NCBI GenBank assembly: GCA_903909415.1
Contig: CAIVVS010000010.1
Location: forward strand, 1-5,668
DNA length: 5,668 nt
Source: an uncultured Pseudomonadota bacterium
Lineage (GTDB): Bacteria; Pseudomonadota; Gammaproteobacteria; Burkholderiales; SG8-39
Direction: 5' to 3'
In this document: positions 1-5,212 of the stretch, piece after piece
Numbering within the stretch: position 1 is the stretch's first letter
Layout: every line of letters starts with the position of its first letter
Position numbers and translations under genes: made by a program
The notes under the pieces: model-generated
The model's input: the letters and a program-made list of their open reading frames with translations, nothing else
The model's database searches: none
Told to the model about the DNA's origin: nothing

Positions 1-183
1 CCCGAGCAGGCCGAGCGCGCCCATCTTCTTCCACAGGTCCATGGGGAACTGGTTGCTGGCGTCGATGCCGGCCGCGCGCGGGGCGATCTCGCTGGCGGCG
101 AAGGCGCGCACCGTCTCGCGCAGCATGTCCACGTCCGCGCCCAGCGCGAAGCGCAGCGACGGCAGTTCGGCAGGGGGGGGCAT
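1..183 (-). CDS. liuA: Isovaleryl-CoA dehydrogenase, N-terminal part (runs off left edge)
   Basis: Reading leftwards from the ATG at 183-181, 61 codons are visible with no stop. The peptide has the typical start of bacterial isovaleryl-CoA dehydrogenases: a FALG block (residues 12-15), DMLRETVRAFAASEIAPRA (19-37) and NQFPMDLWKKMGALGLLG near the edge. These are the first alpha helices of the acyl-CoA dehydrogenase fold. The family is an FAD enzyme that oxidises isovaleryl-CoA to 3-methylcrotonyl-CoA in leucine degradation, passing electrons to electron-transfer flavoprotein. The catalytic base and FAD sites lie outside the window. The start is supported by AGGAG at 199-195, 11 bases upstream. 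The gene lies 103 bp downstream of a MerR-type regulator on the same strand, the usual liuR-liuA order. Codons 2-4 are three prolines encoded within a run of eight C. Another short-chain acyl-CoA dehydrogenase is possible but less likely given the N-terminal match. Confidence 0.88.
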   Translation of the reverse strand, partial: MPPPAELPSLRFALGADVDMLRETVRAFAASEIAPRAAGIDASNQFPMDLWKKMGALGLLG

Positions 184-194
184 GTGGGGCGGGG

Positions 195-199
195 CTCCT
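195..199 (-). promoter_or_regulatory. Ribosome binding site of the isovaleryl-CoA dehydrogenase gene
   Basis: On the minus strand AGGAG lies 11 bases before the ATG at 183. It is the best Shine-Dalgarno match near this start. It favours the ATG at 183 over the in-frame internal ATG at 126 (Met20), which falls inside the conserved region. Confidence 0.6.
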
Positions 200-261
200 G
201 TGCGGGCGGGCGGCGTGGCGTGGCGCCGGCGGCCGGAAAGTGGGGAACCTGCGGGAAGAGG

Positions 262-290
262 AATCTACGTCAGGTTAACGTTAACGTCAA
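262..290 (-). promoter_or_regulatory. Probable sigma70-type promoter of the isovaleryl-CoA dehydrogenase (liu) genes
   Basis: On the minus strand TTGACG (290-285, five of six matches to the -35 consensus) and TAGATT (267-262, four of six matches to the -10 consensus) are separated by exactly 17 bases. Transcription would begin near 255, giving a leader of about 70 bases before the ATG at 183. A 17-base spacer is normal for an ordinary promoter. It differs from the 19-20-base spacer of classical MerR-activated promoters, which fits repression by the neighbouring regulator better than DNA-twisting activation. The -35 box lies inside the palindrome at 274-291. Confidence 0.6.
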
Positions 291-291
291 C
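274..291. promoter_or_regulatory. Palindromic operator, probable LiuR binding site
   Basis: GTTAACGTTAACGTCAAC is an 18-bp inverted repeat in which eight of nine base pairs match; only A277/C288 fails. It contains two overlapping perfect palindromes, GTTAACGTTAAC (274-285) and ACGTTAACGT (278-287). A further ACGTCA copy at 267-272 repeats the one at 284-289 at a 17-bp offset. The site overlaps the -35 box and spacer of the promoter upstream of the dehydrogenase gene, and also the last codons and stop (289-287) of the regulator gene. Its AT-rich, ACGT-containing character stands out in GC-rich DNA. AT-rich palindromes have been described for LiuR of proteobacteria; the exact consensus was not checked here. 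Confidence 0.68.
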
Positions 292-724
292 TTCCCGGAA
301 CCCCAGTTTTACGGGCAAGTGGCTGTTTATCAATGGATTTTCTCCGCTCCGCGAGCAGGCGGCGCGACTGCGCCTCAAAGCCGCGGATCTCGGCCAGCAT
401 CGCGTTGATGTCCTCGCGCTGGCGCTCCAGCTGCTCGCGCCGCCGCGCCAGCGCGGCGACGAAGACCTCCAGTTGCGGGCGGGCGTCCTGGGCGCCGTCG
501 TACAGGTCCAGCATCTCGCGCACATCGGCGATGGAAAAGCCCAGGCGCTTGCCGCGCAGGATCAGTTTCAGGCGCACCTGCTCGCGCTTGCCGTACACCC
601 GCCTGCCGCCGGCGCGCATCGGCTGGATCAGGCCTTCCGCCTCGTAGAAGCGGATGGCGCGCGGCGTCAGGTCGAATTCGCGCGACAACTCGCTGATGGT
701 CCAGGTCTCGCGGGGCTCGCCCAT
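287..724 (-). CDS. liuR: MerR-family transcriptional regulator, LiuR type
   Basis: This 145-residue protein has a winged helix-turn-helix head: WTISELSREFDLTPRAIRFY at about 8-27, then the wing around EAEGLIQPMRAGGRRVYGKR to about 47, and a second helical pair through LGFSIADVREMLDLYD (61-76). Charged heptad-like sequence (about 84-128) forms the usual antiparallel dimerisation coiled coil. There are no cysteines, so it is not a thiol-based metal or redox sensor of the MerR/CueR/SoxR kind. Small cysteine-free members next to isovaleryl-CoA dehydrogenase genes are the LiuR regulators of branched-chain amino acid degradation. The start ATG at 724 has GGAG at 735-732, seven bases upstream. The gene precedes the dehydrogenase on the same strand and is divergent from the hydrolase operon. 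The inducer cannot be told from sequence. The family call is firm; the LiuR name rests on context and overall similarity. Confidence 0.88.
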   Translation of the reverse strand: MGEPRETWTISELSREFDLTPRAIRFYEAEGLIQPMRAGGRRVYGKREQVRLKLILRGKRLGFSIADVREMLDLYDGAQDARPQLEVFVAALARRREQLERQREDINAMLAEIRGFEAQSRRLLAERRKSIDKQPLARKTGVPGS

Positions 725-850
725 TGCCGTGCTCCGGTGCGTCGCATATCTGCGAAAATCATCCGTGCCTTGCGCTGCCGCCGGATTGTAGCGCGGCGGT
801 TTGCCCGCTTTCCCCGTCCCTTCTCCCTACGCCATCCGAGGCCGCACCCG
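725..850. other. Divergent intergenic region between regulator and hydrolase operon
   Basis: These 126 bp must hold the promoters for both the leftward regulator gene and the rightward three-gene operon. Visible elements are the leftward TACAAT at 785-790, an imperfect palindrome CGCATATCTGCG at 743-754, and a CCGCCG/CGGCGG inverted repeat (778-783 and 794-799) around a 10-base loop. For the rightward operon only a poor pair can be proposed (TTGCCG at 724-729 with TATCTG at 747-752). No copy of the TTAACGTTAACG-type site at 274-291 is present. GAGG at 838-841 serves as ribosome binding site for the ATG at 851. Confidence 0.5.
785..790 (-). promoter_or_regulatory. Candidate -10 box for the MerR-type regulator gene
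   Basis: On the minus strand TACAAT matches five of six bases of the -10 consensus and is one of few AT-rich hexamers in the divergent gap. It would start transcription near 778, about 54 bases before the regulator ATG at 724. No good -35 hexamer sits 16-18 bases upstream (GGAAAG at the 17-base position), so the promoter, if real, is weak or factor-dependent. Confidence 0.35.
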
Positions 851-1882
851 ATGAATCCCGAGTCCATGCTGCAGTACCCGTTTGCCGAACCGCCGCCCGC
901 GGGCGAGGTGGTGCAGGCGGCGCCGGGCGTGGGCTGGCTGCGCATGCCGCTGCCGTTCGCGCTGAACCACATCAACCTGTGGCTGCTGGACGACGGCGAG
1001 GGCGTGGCAGTGGTGGACTGCGGCATCGGCAACGAGGCCACGCGCGCCCTGTGGGAAAAGGTGATCGCGGATTACCTCGCCGGGCGGCGCATCACGCGCG
1101 TGATCCTGACCCACCACCATCCCGACCATGCCGGCAACGCGCAGTGGCTGCGCGCGCGCTACGGCGCGGAATTCTGGATCGCGCAGGGCGAGTACCTCGC
1201 CTGCCACGCGGTGCGCGAGGGCTACGCCGGCTACTCGCAGGACGGGCTGCTGGCGATGTACCGCGCCAACGGCCTCTCTCCCGAGCATGACGCCAAGATG
1301 CAGCAGCGCGGCAGCTACTTCCGCGTCCACGTGCCGGAGTTCCCCGACCGCTACGGCCGGCTGATGGAAGGCAAGGTCCTGTCCATCGGCGGGCGCGAAT
1401 GGCGCGTGGTCATGGGCTACGGCCACTCGCCCGAGCACGCGGCGCTGTACTGCGAGTCCCTCGGCGTGCTGATTTCGGGGGACATGGTGCTGCCGCGCAT
1501 CACCACCAACGTGAGCGTGCCCACCATCGAGCCCGAGGGCAACCCGCTGGCCCTCTTCCTCGCCTCCACGCGCAATTACGCGCGCCTGCCGGCCGACACC
1601 CTGGTGCTGCCCTCGCACGGCCTGCCGTTCCGCGGCCTGCGCGAGCGCGCCGCCTACCTGGAAGAGCACCACCGCGAGCGCCTCGCCGACGTCGAGGGTG
1701 CCTGCGACGCGCCGCGTTCGGCGGCCGACATCGTGCCCATCCTGTTCCGGCGCGAGCTGGATGCGCACCAGATGTTCTTCGCCATGGGCGAGTCCATGGC
1801 CCACCTGCACTGGCTGCACGCCGAGGGGCGCTTGTTGCGCAAGCCCGGCGCCGATGGCATCGTGAGGTTCGTACGCCCATGA
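851..1882 (+). CDS. Metallo-beta-lactamase-fold hydrolase with C-terminal winged-helix domain
   Basis: This 343-residue protein carries the metal-binding signature THHHPDH at 87-93 (H88, H90, D92, H93). Later ligands are H192 in GYGHSPEH, D211 in ISGDMVLP and H256 in LPSHGLPF, so the dinuclear metal site appears complete. The C-terminal part (about 290-335, AADIVPILFRRELDAHQMFF onward) resembles the helical/winged-helix extension of LACTB2-like members. There is no signal peptide, so it should be cytoplasmic. The family hydrolyses esters, thioesters, lactones or nucleic acids; the substrate here cannot be assigned. The frame is open far upstream of 851, but that DNA is antisense to the regulator. 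The ATG at 851 has GAGG nine bases before it, and PFAEPPPAGEVVQAAPGVGWLR is the natural start of the domain. Its stop overlaps the next start (ATGA, 1879-1882), indicating translational coupling with the PHA synthase gene. Confidence 0.87.
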   Translation: MNPESMLQYPFAEPPPAGEVVQAAPGVGWLRMPLPFALNHINLWLLDDGEGVAVVDCGIGNEATRALWEKVIADYLAGRRITRVILTHHHPDHAGNAQWLRARYGAEFWIAQGEYLACHAVREGYAGYSQDGLLAMYRANGLSPEHDAKMQQRGSYFRVHVPEFPDRYGRLMEGKVLSIGGREWRVVMGYGHSPEHAALYCESLGVLISGDMVLPRITTNVSVPTIEPEGNPLALFLASTRNYARLPADTLVLPSHGLPFRGLRERAAYLEEHHRERLADVEGACDAPRSAADIVPILFRRELDAHQMFFAMGESMAHLHWLHAEGRLLRKPGADGIVRFVRP

Positions 1883-3921
1883 GCAAGCGACCCGACCGCT
1901 CCGCGACATCCGCCAATGACGGCGCCCTGAAGGATGCGGGCCCGCCGGGCTCGGGCCAGCCCGGCGCTGCCCCTGGCAAGCCGGGTCCGGCGTCGGCCGG
2001 CGCACCGGATTCCGCGCAGCCGCGCGGCCTGCCCGACCCGGCCCAGACCGCCAAGGTGCTGGCCGATGTCGCCGAGCGCTCGGCGCGCCTGATCCAGGAC
2101 TACATGGCGCGGCAGGCGGGCAAGCCGGCCGAGGCGCCCTCGGACGAGTTCGGCATCGCGCGCGCCTTCATGGAGCTCTCGGCGCGCATGCTGGCCAACC
2201 CGTGGAAGGTGGCCGAGGCCCAGATGGCGATGTTCTGGGACTACACCCACCTGTGGCAGCAGTCCATGCTCAGGCTGGCGGGCCTGAAGGCGGACACGGT
2301 CGCGCAGCCGGTGCGCGGCGACAACCGCTTCCGCGACAACGAGTGGCAGGACAACTTCCTGTTCGACTACGTCAAGCAGTCCTACCTGATCGCGGGCAGG
2401 CACATCCAGGACGCCGTCGGCGGCGTCGAGGGACTCACGCCGGAGGCGCAGCGCAAGGTGGCCTTCTTCACCCGCCAGTACGTGGATGCGCTGAGCCCGT
2501 CGAACTTCGCGATGACCAACCCGCAGGTGCTGCGCGAGACGCTGGCCAGCGGCGGGCAGAACCTGGTGAACGGCCTGTCCAACCTGCTCGACGACATCGA
2601 GCGCGGCCACATCAGCATGACCGACGAGAAGGCCTTCAAGGTCGGCCACAACGTCGCCACCTCGCCCGGCAAGGTGGTGTTCCAGAACGAGCTGATGCAG
2701 CTGATCCAGTACGCGCCGTCCACCACCGAGGTGTTCCGCCAGCCGCTGCTGATCATCCCGCCGTGGATCAACAAGTTCTACATCCTGGACCTGCGCGAGA
2801 AGAACTCCTTCATCCGCTGGGCGGTGTCGCAGGGCCACACGGTGTTCGTGATCTCCTGGGTGAACCCGGACGAGCGCCACGCCGGCAAGGACTTCGAGGA
2901 CTACATGCAGGAAGGCCCGGTCGCCGCGATGCAGGCCATCGAGAAGGCGACCGGCGAGCACGACATCAACGTGATCGGCTACTGCCTGGGCGGCACGCTG
3001 CTCGGCTCGACGCTGGCCTGGCTGAAGTCACAGGGCGCATCCGCCGGGGCCAGGGGAAAGGGCAAGGCGCGCGCCGCGGGCGCCCTGCCGGCCGCGCAGT
3101 CGGCGACCTTCTTCGTGTCGCTGCTGGATTTCTCCATCCCCGGAGAACTGGGCGTGTTCATCGACGAGGAGCAGGTTGCCAACCTCGAGAAGCGCATGAA
3201 CGCGCGCGGCTACCTCGAGGGCTCGGAGATGGCCGGCACCTTCAACCTGCTGCGCGCCAACGACCTGGTCTGGTCGTTCGTGATCAACAACTACCTAATG
3301 GGCAAGGAGCCGTTCCCCTTCGACCTGCTGTACTGGAACTCGGACTCCACCCGCATGCCGGCGAAGATGCACGCCTTCTACCTGCGCAACATGTACCTGC
3401 GCAACGCGCTGGCCGAGCCCGGCGGCATCACGCTGGCCGGCGTGCCGATCGACCTGGGTCGCGTGGATGTGCCGGCCTATTTCATCTCCACCGCCGAGGA
3501 CCACATCGCGCCGTGGAAATCCACCTACCGCGGCGCGCAGCGCCTCGCCGGTCCGGTGCGCTTCGTGCTCGGCGGGTCCGGGCACATTGCCGGCATCGTC
3601 AACCCGCCGGCGGCGGGCAAGTATGGCTACTGGGTGGCCGACACCGCGGCGAGCGGCGCGGCGCTGCCCGCATCAGCCGAGGACTGGCAGGGTGCCGCCG
3701 CGCAGCACGAGGGTTCCTGGTGGAACGACTGGCAGGCCTGGATCGCCGGACTGAACGGCAGGGAACGCATTCCCGCGCGGGTCCCGGGCGAAGGCGGCCT
3801 GCCTGCGATCGAGGACGCGCCGGGCAGCTATGTCAGCGTGCGCCTGGGCGCGCGGGTGAAGGGTGACCGCAGCAGCAGCGGTCGCAAGGGCGGTGAACGC
3901 AAAGCCGGAGGCGAGCAATGA
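1879..3921 (+). CDS. phaC: Class I poly(3-hydroxyalkanoate) synthase, with extended termini
   Basis: This 680-residue enzyme polymerises (R)-3-hydroxyacyl-CoA, typically 3-hydroxybutyryl-CoA, into PHA at the granule surface. The alpha/beta-hydrolase core carries the lipase-like box GYCLGG (367-372) with nucleophile C369, aspartate D541 in AEDHIAPW and general base H569 in GSGHIAG. The Asp-His distance of 28 equals that of C. necator PhaC (C319, D480, H508; 589 residues). Other class I landmarks are PPWINKFYILDLREKNS (294-310) and LLDFSIPGELGVFIDEEQV (415-433). Compared with that enzyme it has about 50 extra N-terminal residues rich in Pro, Ala and Gly, about 11 extra residues between Cys and Asp in a basic Gly/Ala/Lys stretch (384-407), and about 30 extra residues ending in a basic tail (657-680). 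The start at 1879 overlaps the previous stop; GAGG at 1864-1867 is 11 bases upstream. No phaA, phaB, phaR or phasin gene is in view. Confidence 0.96.
   Translation: MSKRPDRSATSANDGALKDAGPPGSGQPGAAPGKPGPASAGAPDSAQPRGLPDPAQTAKVLADVAERSARLIQDYMARQAGKPAEAPSDEFGIARAFMELSARMLANPWKVAEAQMAMFWDYTHLWQQSMLRLAGLKADTVAQPVRGDNRFRDNEWQDNFLFDYVKQSYLIAGRHIQDAVGGVEGLTPEAQRKVAFFTRQYVDALSPSNFAMTNPQVLRETLASGGQNLVNGLSNLLDDIERGHISMTDEKAFKVGHNVATSPGKVVFQNELMQLIQYAPSTTEVFRQPLLIIPPWINKFYILDLREKNSFIRWAVSQGHTVFVISWVNPDERHAGKDFEDYMQEGPVAAMQAIEKATGEHDINVIGYCLGGTLLGSTLAWLKSQGASAGARGKGKARAAGALPAAQSATFFVSLLDFSIPGELGVFIDEEQVANLEKRMNARGYLEGSEMAGTFNLLRANDLVWSFVINNYLMGKEPFPFDLLYWNSDSTRMPAKMHAFYLRNMYLRNALAEPGGITLAGVPIDLGRVDVPAYFISTAEDHIAPWKSTYRGAQRLAGPVRFVLGGSGHIAGIVNPPAAGKYGYWVADTAASGAALPASAEDWQGAAAQHEGSWWNDWQAWIAGLNGRERIPARVPGEGGLPAIEDAPGSYVSVRLGARVKGDRSSSGRKGGERKAGGEQ
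3907..3911 (+). promoter_or_regulatory. Strong ribosome binding site of the amidohydrolase gene, inside phaC
   Basis: GGAGG lies six bases before the ATG at 3918 and within the last codons of the PHA synthase gene. It is the strongest Shine-Dalgarno match in the operon. It fixes the start at 3918, which overlaps the synthase stop as ATGA (3918-3921). Confidence 0.75.
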
Positions 3922-5150
3922 GCGTGCAACACGACGTGGTTCTGGGCAACTGCCATGTGATCGACCCGGCCAGCGGCTTCGACGGCCCGGGCGAGGTGGC
4001 GTTGCATGGCGGGCGCATCGCGGCGGTCGGCGCGAAAGTGGCGGAGCAGGGCGCGCGCCGCGTGGACATGGAGGGCGCGGTGGTCTGCCCCGGCCTGATC
4101 GACCTGCACGTGCATGTGTATGAATGGGTCACCAACTTCGGCCTGCCGGCCGACGACGCCGGCGTGAACGCCGGGGTCACCACGGTGGTGGACCAGGGCA
4201 GCGCCGGCACCTGGACCTTCGGCGGCTTCAGGGCGCACGTGATCGAGCGCTCGCGCACCGACGTGCGCAGCTTCGTGTCCATCAACGTGGCCGGCGCGCT
4301 CAAGGGCGGCATGCGCGGGGACATCCTGCACAACCCCGGCATGGTGGACCTGGATGACCTGCAGCGCCTGGCCGCGGCCAACCCGGTCGGCCTGCGCGGC
4401 ATCAAGTGCCACGGCGAGTCCGGCGCGATCTCGCACTGGGGCGTGGACGTGCTCAAGCTCGCCGTCGAGGGCGGAAACCGCACCGGCCTGCCGCTGTACG
4501 TGCACACCGGCGAGCTGTTCCCGGTGCTGGAGCCGACGCGTCCCGCGCCCGACGGCGTGCTCGAGCAGGTGCTGCCGCTGCTGCGCGCCGGCGACACGCT
4601 GGCGCACGTCTACAGCGCCATGCCCGACGGCATCATGGGCCGGCGCGACAAGGTGCCGGACTACGTGTTCCGCGCGCTGGAGAAGGGCCTGCACTTCGAC
4701 ATCGGCTACGGCGTGAACTTCAGCTTCGAGATCGCGCGCCGCATGATGGCCGCGGGCGTGCTGCCCAACACCATCTCCAGCGACGTGCACGGCGACTTCA
4801 ACAGCTACCACGACGAGGCCATCCTCGACTACAGCCTGTGCGGCGCGATGACGCGCCTGCTCGGGCTGGGCATGCCGCTCGCCGAGGTGATCCGCCGCAC
4901 CACCATCAACCCGGCCCGCGTGCTGCGCGCCGAGTCGGAGATCGGCACGCTGGCGGTCGGCTCGCGCGCCGACCTGACGGTGCTGGACCGCGTGCCCGGC
5001 CGCTGGGGCATGAAGGACGGCCTGGGCGAGACCCTGTGGGCGGAAGAGCGCCTGGTGCCGCGCTGCGTGTTCCGCGCCGGCGAGCGCATCGACTGCACGC
5101 GCCGCCTGCTTCGCGACCTCGCCGAGGAAAACCTGCGCCTGGCAGCCTGA
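3918..5150 (+). CDS. Amidohydrolase/deacetylase-family metallohydrolase (cog3964 type)
   Basis: This 410-residue cytoplasmic enzyme belongs to the amidohydrolase superfamily. An N-terminal beta segment (1-55, ending VVCPGLIDLHVHVYEW) and C-terminal strands (GTLAVGSRADLTVLD, 343-357) form the small sandwich around a TIM barrel. Probable metal ligands are H64 and H66 (HVH), K163 in RGIKCHGES (likely carboxylated bridging lysine), H196 in YVHTGE, H230 in LAHVYSA and D289 in SSDVHGD, so the binuclear site looks intact. Such proteins are often misannotated as dihydroorotases. A characterised cog3964 group (from memory, Atu3266/Oant2987) hydrolyses O-acetyl-(R)-mandelate and similar acetylated alpha-hydroxy acids rather than dihydroorotate. 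The natural substrate here is unknown. The gene is translationally coupled to the PHA synthase gene and ends 62 bp from a convergent gene. An ester or amide hydrolase acting on acylated hydroxy acids would suit the context, but this is speculation. Confidence 0.87.
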   Translation: MSVQHDVVLGNCHVIDPASGFDGPGEVALHGGRIAAVGAKVAEQGARRVDMEGAVVCPGLIDLHVHVYEWVTNFGLPADDAGVNAGVTTVVDQGSAGTWTFGGFRAHVIERSRTDVRSFVSINVAGALKGGMRGDILHNPGMVDLDDLQRLAAANPVGLRGIKCHGESGAISHWGVDVLKLAVEGGNRTGLPLYVHTGELFPVLEPTRPAPDGVLEQVLPLLRAGDTLAHVYSAMPDGIMGRRDKVPDYVFRALEKGLHFDIGYGVNFSFEIARRMMAAGVLPNTISSDVHGDFNSYHDEAILDYSLCGAMTRLLGLGMPLAEVIRRTTINPARVLRAESEIGTLAVGSRADLTVLDRVPGRWGMKDGLGETLWAEERLVPRCVFRAGERIDCTRRLLRDLAEENLRLAA

Positions 5151-5212
5151 TCCGGGAGGCTCGCGCTGCGGGCGCCGGCCTGCGTTCCCGTCGGTGGAGC
5201 CGGTGCGTCACC
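5151..5212. other. Convergent intergenic gap without a clear terminator
   Basis: These 62 bp separate the ends of the amidohydrolase and the BtuF-like gene. The best hairpin is GCGGGC/GCCTGC (5168-5173 and 5178-5183, one G-T wobble, 4-base loop), followed by GTTCCC rather than a T run. Short stems GGTG/CACC (5202-5205 with 5209-5212) also occur. None resembles a good intrinsic terminator on either strand, so termination here may be Rho-dependent. Confidence 0.4.

Noticed and set aside
287..724. Metal- or redox-sensing MerR protein (CueR, ZntR or SoxR type)
   Set aside because: The protein has no cysteine at all, and its neighbour is an acyl-CoA dehydrogenase rather than an efflux or redox gene.
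778..799. CCGCCG/CGGCGG inverted repeat as a terminator or operator
   Set aside because: It is a short GC repeat with a 10-base loop, no T run and composition expected by chance in this DNA. The candidate TACAAT box lies in its loop, which is noted but not interpreted.
41..850. Open reading frame continuous with the metallo-beta-lactamase-fold gene, which would extend it to 613 residues
   Set aside because: The upstream part is antisense to the regulator and dehydrogenase genes, shows no family similarity and is low-complexity Ala/Arg/Gln. The ATG at 851 has its own ribosome binding site and begins the natural domain.
1399..1878. Upstream extension of the PHA synthase frame to 840 residues
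   Set aside because: It is an out-of-frame shadow of the metallo-beta-lactamase-fold gene. The ATGA overlap at 1879 is the expected start.
827..2961. Long antisense frames of 392 and 435 codons on the minus strand
   Set aside because: They lie opposite strongly conserved genes and are typical shadows of GC-rich third-position bias; the compositions are His/Arg/Val/Ala-rich without any domain.
2202..3866. A 554-codon plus-strand frame inside the PHA synthase gene
   Set aside because: It is the +2 shadow of the synthase; the translation is Arg/Pro/Gly-rich with no recognisable motif.
3828..4811. A 327-codon minus-strand frame opposite the amidohydrolase
   Set aside because: It is antisense to a conserved enzyme with intact active-site motifs, and the translation is a low-complexity His/Val/Ala pattern.
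5168..5183. Possible intrinsic terminator hairpin in the convergent gap
   Set aside because: The stem is only six pairs including a wobble, and it is followed by GTTCCC rather than a T tract on either strand.
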